64,000 bases of DNA from Dasania sp. GY-MA-18 (GTDB lineage Bacteria > Pseudomonadota > Gammaproteobacteria > Pseudomonadales > Dasaniaceae), in contig NZ_JANHAP010000004.1 in the NCBI RefSeq assembly GCF_024734385.1, positions 62,001 to 126,000 on the forward strand. The letters run 5' to 3'. Of this stretch, positions 44,247 to 51,568 are shown piece by piece. The first letter of the stretch is position 1; each line of letters starts with the position of its first letter. The notes below the pieces were generated by a model that was not told the DNA's origin, ran no database searches, and saw only the letters and a program-made list of their open reading frames with translations. The position numbers and the translations under genes were made by a program.

Positions 44247-45074
44247 CTATTTTTTTAATAGCCGCTCTATGCCGTCCAACTGTATTTTCATGGCTGCAAT
44301 TTGCTGCGCCAACTCTTCGCGCTCTTGATGCGCCTGCTGTACATCCTGGCTATTTTGCTCGGCGCTCATCACTTCTAAAATAGCGCCCACCATCATATTT
44401 AAAAACACAAAAGCGGTGAGAAAAATAAACGTGAGATAATAGACCCAGCTAATCGGGTAGACCGTCATGGTTTCATACATCACATCCGTCCAGTCTTCAA
44501 AGGTTGCAACCCTAAACAAGGTGAGCATGGAGATGCTGACATCATCCCATAGCACAGGGTTAATTTCTTGAAACATCAGCGAGCCTATAGCCGCATAGAT
44601 ATAAAAAATTATAAACATCAACAAGGCTATATAACCCATACGCGGTATGGCTTTAAGCAAGGAGTTAATTAAAAAGCGCAGCTCTGGCACTACCGATACC
44701 AAACGCAACACTCTAAACACCCGCAGCAAACGCCCCACCAACACGGCATCGGCATTGTCTAATGGTATTAAGCTACCGACCACCACCAAGGTATCGAACA
44801 CATTCCAACCATCACAAAAAAACCGGCGCTTTTTTTCGCATACGGCAAACCGCAAACAAAGCTCTATTAAAAAGAATACGGTAACCGCCCAATCTAGCGC
44901 CCATAATATTTGTTCGGCAACGGGTGGGATATCATAGGTTTTGGCCCCTATCATCAAAGCCGATAACACAATAATAAAAATCACCAAGCCCTGAAACCAT
45001 TGGCTGGATTCTAAAAACTGTAAATATTTTAAAAATTTCCATGAAGAGGGTGAAGGCATGGCAATATTTTTCAT
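44247..45074 (-). CDS. Voltage-gated cation channel (NaChBac/ion transporter family)
   Basis: 275 aa, one six-helix subunit that would form tetramers. S1 about 27-43, S2 about 55-76, S3 about 88-104, S4 about 113-135 with regularly spaced Arg115, Arg118, Arg121 and Arg124, S5 about 145-168, pore, S6 about 205-235. The selectivity filter is TFEDWTD (191-197). The C-terminus from about 240 is a coiled coil (HQEREELAQQIAAMKIQLDG). An ATG at 45059 is an alternative start. Filter acidity hints at Ca2+ permeation, but this is inference. Confidence 0.9.
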   Translation of the reverse strand: MKNIAMPSPSSWKFLKYLQFLESSQWFQGLVIFIIVLSALMIGAKTYDIPPVAEQILWALDWAVTVFFLIELCLRFAVCEKKRRFFCDGWNVFDTLVVVGSLIPLDNADAVLVGRLLRVFRVLRLVSVVPELRFLINSLLKAIPRMGYIALLMFIIFYIYAAIGSLMFQEINPVLWDDVSISMLTLFRVATFEDWTDVMYETMTVYPISWVYYLTFIFLTAFVFLNMMVGAILEVMSAEQNSQDVQQAHQEREELAQQIAAMKIQLDGIERLLKK

Positions 45075-45191
45075 CGAGGGTCTACGCGCAAGATTTTAAT
45101 TTAACAGCGCTGAGAAACAACGCCATAGAAAGACACTAAGAACAATTTGGTGTGGCGCGCCTGCTGGCTAACGCCACTCACATATTATTGT

Positions 45192-46589
45192 TTAAAAACG
45201 ATTAACTCTATTCAAGCCATCCAGTGCCGCCACTCTATAAGCCTCTGCCATGGTGGGGTAGTTAAAGGTGGTTCGTACAAAGTATTTTAAGCTATTGGCT
45301 TCGCCTTCCTGGCTCATAACCGCTTGGCCTATGTGGATAATCTCTGAGGCCTCAGCACCAAAACAATGTATGCCTAAAATCTGTAAGCTATCAGCGTGGA
45401 ATAATATTTTTAGCATACCCACACTTTCGCCGGATATTTGCGCTCTGGCGGTATCCTTAAAAAAGGCTCTACCCACTTCGTAAGGTACTTTTGCAGCGGT
45501 AAGTTCGTTTTCGGTTTTACCTATAGAGCTAATTTCAGGCAGGGTATAAATACCGGTAGGGGCCTCGGTAATAAAGCGGCTATTTTCGCCACAAATATAC
45601 CTTGCCACTGAGCGGCCTTGGTCATAAGAAGCGCTAGCCAAACTGGGCCAGCCTACCACGTCACCTATAGCAAAAATATTTTCCACGTCGGTTTCATAAT
45701 GCTCGTTAACCGATAGCTGGCCGCGATGATCGGCGTTTAAGCCTATAGACTCCAAAGCTAGGCTATCGGTATTACCGGTGCGGCCATTACACCATAGCAA
45801 AGCATCGGCATGTATACGCTTGCCCGACTCCATCACCATGGTAACGCCTTCGTCGGTAGCTTCTACTGACTTGTAAACCTCGTCGTGTCTTACGGTGACA
45901 CCGCCTACCCGCAGGTGGTAACTCAAGGCATCGGAAATCTCGTCGTCCAAAAAGGACAGCAGCCTATCGCGGTTATTGATTAAATCGACCTTAACACCTA
46001 AGCCAGAAAAGATAGACGCGTACTCACAACCAATAACACCCGCGCCATAAATAATTAAAGTTTGCGGGGTATGCTGCATACTTAATATGCTGTCGCTGTC
46101 ATAGACACGCTCATGACTGAAGTCGACATTTTGTGGATTATAAGGCCGTGAACCCGTGGCAATAATAATTTTATCGGCGGAGATTTTTTCAACTGCCCCC
46201 TCACCGGTTTTAACAATAATGGTGTTGGCATCTTCAAAGCTGGCCACACCTATATGCAGGTGTATGCGGTTATGTACGTAAAACTCCGAACGCATATCCA
46301 CCTGCCTGGGGATCACTTGCTCGGCCTGTTTTAGCACCTCAGGGTAGCTGGGCCATAAAGCCTTGCCAGCGCGGTGAAACAGGGGGTTGCTGTTAAAACG
46401 TATAATTTGCTTCACCACATGACGCAGTGATTTAGAGGGGATAGTCCCTTTGTGGGTGCAATTGCCACCGACCATGCTATAGCTTTCAATCACGCCCACT
46501 TTCATACCCGCCTTGGCCGAGGTAATGGCTGCACCCTCACCCGCAGGACCTGAACCTATTACTAATAAATCGTACTTATAACTCGGCAT
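45192..46589 (-). CDS. sthA: Soluble pyridine nucleotide transhydrogenase (Si-specific)
   Basis: 465 aa from ATG 46589; the frame extends to a GTG at 46640 but family length supports the ATG. FAD-binding [16 protein letters not shown] at the N-terminus; [17 protein letters not shown] has a single Cys where dithiol reductases have two, as in SthA; second Rossmann motif [20 protein letters not shown]; interface helix near [14 protein letters not shown]. It equilibrates NADPH and NAD+ in the cytoplasm. Standalone gene. Confidence 0.95.
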   Translation of the reverse strand: MPSYKYDLLVIGSGPAGEGAAITSAKAGMKVGVIESYSMVGGNCTHKGTIPSKSLRHVVKQIIRFNSNPLFHRAGKALWPSYPEVLKQAEQVIPRQVDMRSEFYVHNRIHLHIGVASFEDANTIIVKTGEGAVEKISADKIIIATGSRPYNPQNVDFSHERVYDSDSILSMQHTPQTLIIYGAGVIGCEYASIFSGLGVKVDLINNRDRLLSFLDDEISDALSYHLRVGGVTVRHDEVYKSVEATDEGVTMVMESGKRIHADALLWCNGRTGNTDSLALESIGLNADHRGQLSVNEHYETDVENIFAIGDVVGWPSLASASYDQGRSVARYICGENSRFITEAPTGIYTLPEISSIGKTENELTAAKVPYEVGRAFFKDTARAQISGESVGMLKILFHADSLQILGIHCFGAEASEIIHIGQAVMSQEGEANSLKYFVRTTFNYPTMAEAYRVAALDGLNRVNRF

Positions 46590-46670
46590 ATAAGGGAAAT
46601 CTCTACTAATCAACAAAAATGAAAGGGGCAATTTTAACACAGCTGCCCATGTTTTTGAGCACTGTTAAGG

Positions 46671-47309
46671 CTAGGGCGCTAAGCGCTCTATAGCCCAGCT
46701 ATCGTCGGCTTGCCTGGTGTACTGAAAGCGGTCATGTAAACGGTTGGCACCGCCCTGCCAAAACTCAATTTGCTGGGGCACCACGCAGAACCCCCCCCAA
46801 AAATCGGGCAGCGGAATTTTACCATCCGCAAACTTGGCTTTCATATTGGTAAACTGTTGCATTAACAGCTCACGGGTAGACACCGGCCGACTCTGGTGAG
46901 AGGCCCAAGCCGCTAATTGGCTTTCGGTGGGACGGGATAAGAAGTATTTAGCTGCCTGCGCGGCTGGCACTTTATGGGCCACGCCGCAGATTTTTACCTG
47001 CCGCTCTAACTCATGCCAGGGAAAATGCAGGCTAATGCGGTTGTTTTGCGCCAGGTCCTGAGCTTTGCGGCTGCCGAAGTTGGTGTAAAACACAAAGCCT
47101 GCCTGGGATACATCTTTTAGCAAGACTATACGCTGAGAAGGCTGACCTTGGCTGTCTACGGTTGCCACAGTCATGGCGGTGGGGTCTTTAAGCCCGGCAG
47201 CCACGGCCTGCTCTAGCCATAAGGAAAATTGATCGAAGGGGTTATCGCTAAGATCTTTGCGGTGCAAACCGCCCTGCAAATAATCACGGCGAATAGCGTC
47301 TATACCCAT
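46671..47309 (-). CDS. pdxH: Pyridoxamine 5'-phosphate oxidase
   Basis: 212 aa. FMN enzyme that makes pyridoxal 5'-phosphate, the last step of vitamin B6 salvage. Motifs: DPTAMTVATVDSQGQPSQRI, VFYTNFGSRKAQDL, ISLHFPWHELERQVKI, and C-terminal WQGGANRLHDRFQY with RLAP end. Length is typical. The stretch encoding WGGF contains a run of eight identical bases (46791-46798) but the frame is intact. Confidence 0.95.
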   Translation of the reverse strand: MGIDAIRRDYLQGGLHRKDLSDNPFDQFSLWLEQAVAAGLKDPTAMTVATVDSQGQPSQRIVLLKDVSQAGFVFYTNFGSRKAQDLAQNNRISLHFPWHELERQVKICGVAHKVPAAQAAKYFLSRPTESQLAAWASHQSRPVSTRELLMQQFTNMKAKFADGKIPLPDFWGGFCVVPQQIEFWQGGANRLHDRFQYTRQADDSWAIERLAP

Positions 47310-47412
47310 AATAACTCACCCAATACTCAAGAAATAATTGGGGGCGATTATACATGAGCGGACGCATTAATAAGTGAAATTAATACGCCCGCGCAACGCT
47401 TTGGGGGAAGGT

Positions 47413-48288
47413 TTACTCAATCACTACCGATACGGTATTTGACAGTGCGCTGCTCACCCCCGCGGTATCGTAGGAAGCGATGGAAAAATGATAGGTATCA
47501 GGCTGCTCAGGCCAGTAAATATGGGCCGTTTCAGAACCACTGGGGACGTTAATCACCTTATCCGCGCCAGAGGTTTCAGCCACCACATATATATCATAGC
47601 CACCCAGTTCACTCATGGCTAAAGCACTACCATCAGCGCGGGTAGTGGGGGCCTGCCAGGTAACCGTAATAGACTTAGCTTGCCATTCTGGAGCTGGATT
47701 TTCTGGCTCTAACTCCACCAAATTTACCGTCACCAAAAAGCTGGCGGCCACGGAATTGCCCGACTGATCCACCGCATTACACTGCACAGAGCTCTCACCT
47801 ACAGCAAATAAGCTACCAGAAGCCGGCAAACAGCTCACCGCGGTATCGCCATCCACAGCATCGATTGCAAAGGCTTGATAAGTCACCGCTACGGGCTCAG
47901 CAGTCGTGGACTCAACCAGTCTATTTTCTGGCAATGTTAGTGTAGGGGCGATGCTATCCTGCACATTAACGCTAAAGCTAGCTTGGCTGCGATTGCCACT
48001 ACTATCTACCGCACTACAATTCACCTGAGTCTCGGCTAGTGGGAATAAAGCCCCGGAAGCAGGACTACACGAATAACTGGGCTGGGCATCTTTATTATCG
48101 CTAACATTAACGCTATAGCTAACTACGGCACCCGCCGCAGAGCTAGCCTCTACCGTCATATCCCCAGGCACTTCTATAGATGGCGCAGCCCTATCCTTAC
48201 CGCCCTTGCCACCACCTTTACCCCCTTTGGCGGCCATGGCCTGTTGACCCGACAAGATTAATATCACCAACAAACAAATAATACGCAT
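47413..48288 (-). CDS. Secreted HYR-domain protein
   Basis: 291 aa from ATG 48288 (GGAG six bases upstream; the frame opens at TTG 48303). Signal peptide MRIICLLVILILSGQQAMAA, then a basic Gly-rich GKGGGKGGKD linker. Two HYR (hyalin) repeats at about 35-112 and 113-190 share DNKDAQPSYSCSPASG / DGDTAVSCLPASGSLFAVG and NCSAVDSSGN / QCNAVDQSGN. Residues about 200-291 look like a fibronectin III domain (ITVTWQAPTTRADG, YHFSIASYDTAGVSSALSN). Probably an extracellular adhesion or matrix-binding protein. Confidence 0.85.
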   Translation of the reverse strand: MRIICLLVILILSGQQAMAAKGGKGGGKGGKDRAAPSIEVPGDMTVEASSAAGAVVSYSVNVSDNKDAQPSYSCSPASGALFPLAETQVNCSAVDSSGNRSQASFSVNVQDSIAPTLTLPENRLVESTTAEPVAVTYQAFAIDAVDGDTAVSCLPASGSLFAVGESSVQCNAVDQSGNSVAASFLVTVNLVELEPENPAPEWQAKSITVTWQAPTTRADGSALAMSELGGYDIYVVAETSGADKVINVPSGSETAHIYWPEQPDTYHFSIASYDTAGVSSALSNTVSVVIE

Positions 48289-48438
48289 AACAAACTCCAA
48301 CAACTGTTACTACTGGGTTGGAGTGTATAGAGGCCAGCCCGCCTAACAACTTGTGTTAGCGGCAATTGTGAAGTCGCGCATAGCGGCTGAGAATTAACGT
48401 GATTAAGTCGATATTTTAAGCAATGACGGGATAAACCC

Positions 48439-48621
48439 TTATAGACCGGCAGCCCTTGCCAAGAGCAGGCTAAAGACGCTCAGCCCCGTAACCATAATCA
48501 ATAATATGGCCAGTAATTTTAAAGGCTTAAAGGGTTTGCGCTCTACCGAGTTAACGCCACGCTGCAAAAAGCCATCAACCTTTAACTGGTCTTCAGGTGA
48601 TAATTGTCGTTTATTATTCAT
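48439..48621 (-). CDS. DUF3094 small membrane protein
   Basis: 60 aa from ATG 48621. N-terminal polar segment QLSPEDQLKVDGFLQRGVNS with VERKPFKPLKLL, then one membrane helix (LLAILLIMVTGLSVFSLLLA). This is the DUF3094 pattern, a small single-pass protein of unknown function confined mostly to Pseudomonas-like and Cellvibrionales gammaproteobacteria. Single gene. Confidence 0.87.
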   Translation of the reverse strand: MNNKRQLSPEDQLKVDGFLQRGVNSVERKPFKPLKLLAILLIMVTGLSVFSLLLARAAGL

Positions 48622-48750
48622 CACAGTCTCTTGTTAAAAAGGCGGTTAAGTTGGCGATTATCGCAAATATTGTGGCTAAGCACACGGTTTAATGGCTGTA
48701 GCAAACATCGCTATCTCAGTAAAAAAAGTTTAGTCGTTGGCATAGTTAGG

Positions 48751-48782
48751 AGTTTTGAACCCGGCAATGGCACAAGGTCATT
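48751..48782 (+). repeat. Short direct repeat A, copy 1
   Basis: 32 bases matching 49088-49119 with two mismatches; the last 25 bases (AACCCGGCAATGGCACAAGG plus TCATT) are identical. It directly abuts the long repeat copy 1. Confidence 0.8.
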
Positions 48783-49011
48783 ACCTGCCTATCGTGATGA
48801 TATTAGAGCGAAGTTTTCTGAACTTTAAAATCGGCACTCGTATGATGCCAGAGGGATGAGCCGGGTGCTGTCGCGAAATATAAAAGGGCTGGCCGGGGTA
48901 GCGGATGAGACAGCGTAGCGCCTTAAGGCTCAGTAGCGGACGCGGGCGTCTTTTTAGATAAAGGGGGGAGGGGACAGGCCATGTAGCGATGGCACCCGGC
49001 TCAGTCATCGG
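48779..49011 (+). repeat. Long direct repeat B, copy 1 (233 bp)
   Basis: Matches 49246-49478 at a constant offset of 467 bases with 13 substitutions and no gaps by my count (about 94% identity). It contains an 18-nt inverted pair (48857-48874 and 48986-49003). An antisense 99-codon frame overlaps it, but nearly every substitution between copies would change the protein, so I do not call it coding. Confidence 0.9.
48857..49003 (+). ncRNA. Candidate structured RNA, copy 1
   Basis: Arms TGAGCCGGGTGCTGTCGC (48857-48874) and its partner at 48986-49003 form 16 Watson-Crick and 2 G-U pairs if read as + strand RNA. Inside are a second 9-nt pairing (GGGCTGGCC with 48971-48979 region; two mismatches here) and a small hairpin GACG-CGGG-CGTC followed by five T. 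No promoter identified; RNA nature is inference from the pairing pattern between copies. Confidence 0.4.
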
Positions 49012-49087
49012 GTTTAGTAAACCACAGTGCTGGCCTAAGCTTTTCCCAGCAAATGAAGAAGCATGCTCGTTGGAATACATAGTGAGA

Positions 49088-49119
49088 AGTTTCTAACCCG
49101 GCAATGGCACAAGGTCATT
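49088..49119 (+). repeat. Short direct repeat A, copy 2
   Basis: Second copy of the 32-base repeat at 48751-48782. Here it is followed by a hairpin-rich spacer instead of directly by repeat B. Confidence 0.8.
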
Positions 49120-49245
49120 GCTCCATGATGGCGGCCCTCCGGGCTGCCTTCACTCCCGCCTGAGCCCGCCTCCCCTGCGGGGAAACCAGCCGGTCTCAGG
49201 CGCTCACTCAGCGCTCATCTTTTATATTCCGCAATAACCTTCTGC
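49120..49245. other. Hairpin-rich spacer between the repeats
   Basis: Holds an 8-bp stem at 49130-49148 (GGCGGCCC / GGGCTGCC with one G-T), a 7-bp outer stem GCCTGAG (49158-49164) with CTCAGGC (49195-49201), and an inner CCCGC / GCGGG pairing. No gene seen. It ends with TTTTATATTCC just before repeat B copy 2. Confidence 0.5.
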
Positions 49246-49478
49246 CATTACCTGCCTATCGTGATGATATTAGAGCGAAGTTTTCTGAACTTTAAAATCG
49301 GCACTCGCATGATGCCAGAGGGCTGAGCCGGGTGCTGTCGCGAAATATAAAGGGGCTGGCCGTGGTAGCGGATGAGACAGCGTAGCGCCTTAAGGCTCAG
49401 TAGCGGATGCGGGCGTCTTTCTAGATAAAGGGGGGAGGGGCCAGTCCATGTAGCGACAGTATCCGGCTCAGCCATCGG
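49246..49478 (+). repeat. Long direct repeat B, copy 2 (233 bp)
   Basis: Copy of 48779-49011. The first 78 bases and the central part are almost unchanged; substitutions concentrate in the last 60 bases, four of them in the right inverted arm. The antisense 75-codon frame here is unlikely to be a gene for the same reason as in copy 1. Confidence 0.9.
49324..49470 (+). ncRNA. Candidate structured RNA, copy 2
   Basis: Arms at 49324-49341 and 49453-49470 again form all 18 pairs (two of them G-U, at different positions from copy 1). The inner stem GGGCTGGCC / GGCCAGTCC is complete here (nine pairs, one G-U), and the small hairpin is kept as GATG-CGGG-CGTC through a G-U pair. Copy 2 therefore looks the more intact. 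Function unknown. Confidence 0.42.
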
Positions 49479-49519
49479 CGTAATTAAACCTCACAATCAG
49501 CAAAGATTTCTCAGGCAAA

Positions 49520-49548
49520 AAAAGCTCCTACCAAGGCAGGAGCTTTTT
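49520..49548 (-). terminator. Terminator of the SprA-related gene
   Basis: A perfect 10-bp stem (AAAAGCTCCT / AGGAGCTTTT, 8-base loop) with T-runs on both strands, 25 bases past the minus-strand stop. It also separates this gene from the repeat region. Confidence 0.9.
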
Positions 49549-49572
49549 CATCATTAATTAATAAGCCCGAAG

Positions 49573-50337
49573 CTAAACGATTTGGTCTAACACCTGCCCC
49601 GGAGCATTGGCCCCAGAAACATTCTCTGGGGTGGACAAATTACTACTTAAAAAGTTACTGCTGCGCACCGACTCTATGCGGCTTTTGCGCTGCGCCTCTG
49701 CCAGCTCGCGCTCGCTTTTAGCCTCGGCTTTTTCAGCGGCCGCTAAACGCCTTTCCTCTGCTTGCTGGGCTCTGAGCTCCGCTCTGGCCGAGATGGCTAC
49801 TCTTGCGGCACTGGCCGCTACCCGCCTATCTTGGCCAGAAGGATCTGCCGGTGCCAAAGCCGCTCTACGCACTTGCTCGGCGGCTTGTATGGTCTGTAGG
49901 GGGTTATCTGCGTTCGCAGGCAGTGAGATAGACACTTCGCCACCTACCGCGTACTTCACCCCATTGGGGCCGGTTTCATAACTATAGGAAGGTGCCCCCG
50001 CATACTGCCCGCCAACGCTAGCATGGGCCGCCTCATGAGCTCTGACTTCGGCATCTCTGGCTCTCAGCTCTCTTATTTGAGCGAGCTCACTTTCATCTAA
50101 ATCGTCCTGCTCTGACCCCGCCTGCTGCTCACCTTGGCGGCGCGGCTCATCGCCTACCCGCTCTTTTTTATCGTCGTTTAATGCCGCTTCTTTTTTGGGA
50201 GGCTCTTCAACAGGGGAAAATAAATCGTCTTTGGCTTCTAGATTTTCTAAGCCTACAGCTTCCCGCCCGCTGGTCGCAAAGGGGGACACGGTATTGGCAT
50301 TGGAGGGGAAAGTATTAACGCCTATGCTGCTAATCAT
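49573..50337 (-). CDS. SprA-related putative metalloprotease
   Basis: 254 aa, no signal peptide. The first 85 residues are polar and acidic. The conserved core starts with LRARDAEVRAHEAAHASVGG, where His101-Glu102-x-x-His105 is an HExxH zinc-protease motif, and continues YSYETGPNGVKYAVGGEVSI. This is the SprA-related (CJM1_0395-type) family. The C-terminal part (about 165-230) is an Ala/Glu/Arg-rich helix, probably coiled coil. Activity unproven. The flagellar-like small gene 73 bases upstream on the same strand may be cotranscribed. Confidence 0.83.
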   Translation of the reverse strand: MISSIGVNTFPSNANTVSPFATSGREAVGLENLEAKDDLFSPVEEPPKKEAALNDDKKERVGDEPRRQGEQQAGSEQDDLDESELAQIRELRARDAEVRAHEAAHASVGGQYAGAPSYSYETGPNGVKYAVGGEVSISLPANADNPLQTIQAAEQVRRAALAPADPSGQDRRVAASAARVAISARAELRAQQAEERRLAAAEKAEAKSERELAEAQRKSRIESVRSSNFLSSNLSTPENVSGANAPGQVLDQIV

Positions 50338-50410
50338 GATTGCTTACATTCACGTTACTGTTTACGGGCAAATACGCTATTGCGGCTAAAGCTATCAGCC
50401 TATACAGCCA

Positions 50411-50692
50411 CTAAACCACAGTATCAATAAGCGTGCCCAAGGTTTCATCTGCTGTTTGTACCACCGCCGCTGAAGCCTGTACTTGCTGCTCACTTCGCAG
50501 CAGCTCTACCGCACCTTCGGTAATCGCATCCAAGCCACTGCTGGCTGGCGCTGTCGCCTCATTGACGGCATCTACCGCCTCGGTATCGGTGGGGGTAGTC
50601 ACTGATGCGCTAGCTATTTTTTGGGCGGCACTTTGTGCGCTGTTTTGGCCAGCCTGTATACCTGCTAAACCTGTGGATAGTACGGGGTTCAT
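50411..50692 (-). CDS. Short flagellar-rod-like protein
   Basis: 93 aa. The start MNPVLSTGLAGIQAGQNSAQ recalls the N-terminal helix of flagellar rod/hook proteins, and the end LLRSEQQVQASAAVVQTADE with TLGTLIDTVV recalls their C-terminal helix (Flg_bbr_C). The middle is only a short Thr/Ala-rich linker. It looks like the two ends of a rod/hook-type protein joined without the central domain. No flagellar genes are near. Function unknown. Confidence 0.65.
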   Translation of the reverse strand: MNPVLSTGLAGIQAGQNSAQSAAQKIASASVTTPTDTEAVDAVNEATAPASSGLDAITEGAVELLRSEQQVQASAAVVQTADETLGTLIDTVV

Positions 50693-50887
50693 AATGACTC
50701 CTAGAAAGAACCGGTAAGTACGAGCTCGGTGAACAAACTACCAAGCGTCGTCAGCCTGCTCATAATTTAAGCAAAGTATCGCCGCAAACGCTAGCGCTAT
50801 CTGTGATAGCCTGCACAGCAGCAAGACATAATAGCTATATAAAACAAGCGATTAGCCACTGGCGGTTCTTAGCCTTACCCACACGGG

Positions 50888-51568
50888 CTAGGCTAATAAG
50901 GAGATATCCAAGTATTGTGAAGCCACTTTGCCATTGGCATTGTCTAAATGTGGCACTGCACCTAGGCAAGGCGCGGGTATTAAATCCTTTAGGGTTGCGA
51001 AGTTTTCTTCATAACAACTCATCTCAGGGTCTATGCGATTGGCCACCCAGCCCGCCAGCGGCAGGCCATCTCTTTGTATGGCCTCTACAGTTAATAGGGC
51101 ATGGCTAATACAGCCCAGCTTCATGCCCACTACTAGTATCACCGGGGTATTCAGCTCTTTGGCCAACCCGGCCAGCGTCTCCATCCTGTTTAAAGGCACT
51201 CGCCAGCCGCCGGCACCTTCAATAAGTAAAAAATCACTGGCCTGAGTCATCACACCGCGGCAATAGCCGGCCAATTGCGCCACTCTCAGCTGCTTGCCCA
51301 GTTGCTCGGCGGCTATATGCGGGGCGATGGCAGGCTCCAAAGCGATGGGGTTAACCTGCTCATAGGGTAAATCACCTGACATGGCCTGCTGCAGCAACAG
51401 CGCGTCACTATTGCGCAACCCGCCCTCACTGTGTTCACAGCCTGCCGCTACCGGTTTGATGGCTAGAGTTTTTAAGCCTTGTTGATTGGCCGCCTCTAAC
51501 AAGCCAGTGGCGACTAAGGTTTTACCGGCATCGGTATCGGTGCCTGCGATAAAATATTTTTTACCCAT
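50888..51568 (-). CDS. bioD: Dethiobiotin synthetase
   Basis: 226 aa. P-loop GTDTDAGKT (residues 9-17), IKPVAAGCE and the EGAGGWRVPLN motif identify BioD, which closes the ureido ring of dethiobiotin using ATP and CO2. It is last in the bioB-F-HC-D operon and overlaps the bioHC stop by 8 bases. Length is normal. Confidence 0.95.
   Translation of the reverse strand: MGKKYFIAGTDTDAGKTLVATGLLEAANQQGLKTLAIKPVAAGCEHSEGGLRNSDALLLQQAMSGDLPYEQVNPIALEPAIAPHIAAEQLGKQLRVAQLAGYCRGVMTQASDFLLIEGAGGWRVPLNRMETLAGLAKELNTPVILVVGMKLGCISHALLTVEAIQRDGLPLAGWVANRIDPEMSCYEENFATLKDLIPAPCLGAVPHLDNANGKVASQYLDISLLA

Noticed and set aside
46791-46798. Run of eight C within pdxH as a phase-variation tract
   Set aside because: It encodes the conserved WGGF region of a metabolic enzyme in an intact frame; switching such a gene is unlikely.
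48781-49475. Antisense frames of 99 and 75 codons within the two long repeats
   Set aside because: Of 13 substitutions between copies nearly all change the amino acid, the opposite of coding constraint, while several preserve RNA pairing. I treat the frames as chance.
48779-49478. Diversity-generating retroelement template/variable repeats
   Set aside because: The substitutions are not concentrated at adenines and no reverse transcriptase or variable target gene is present.
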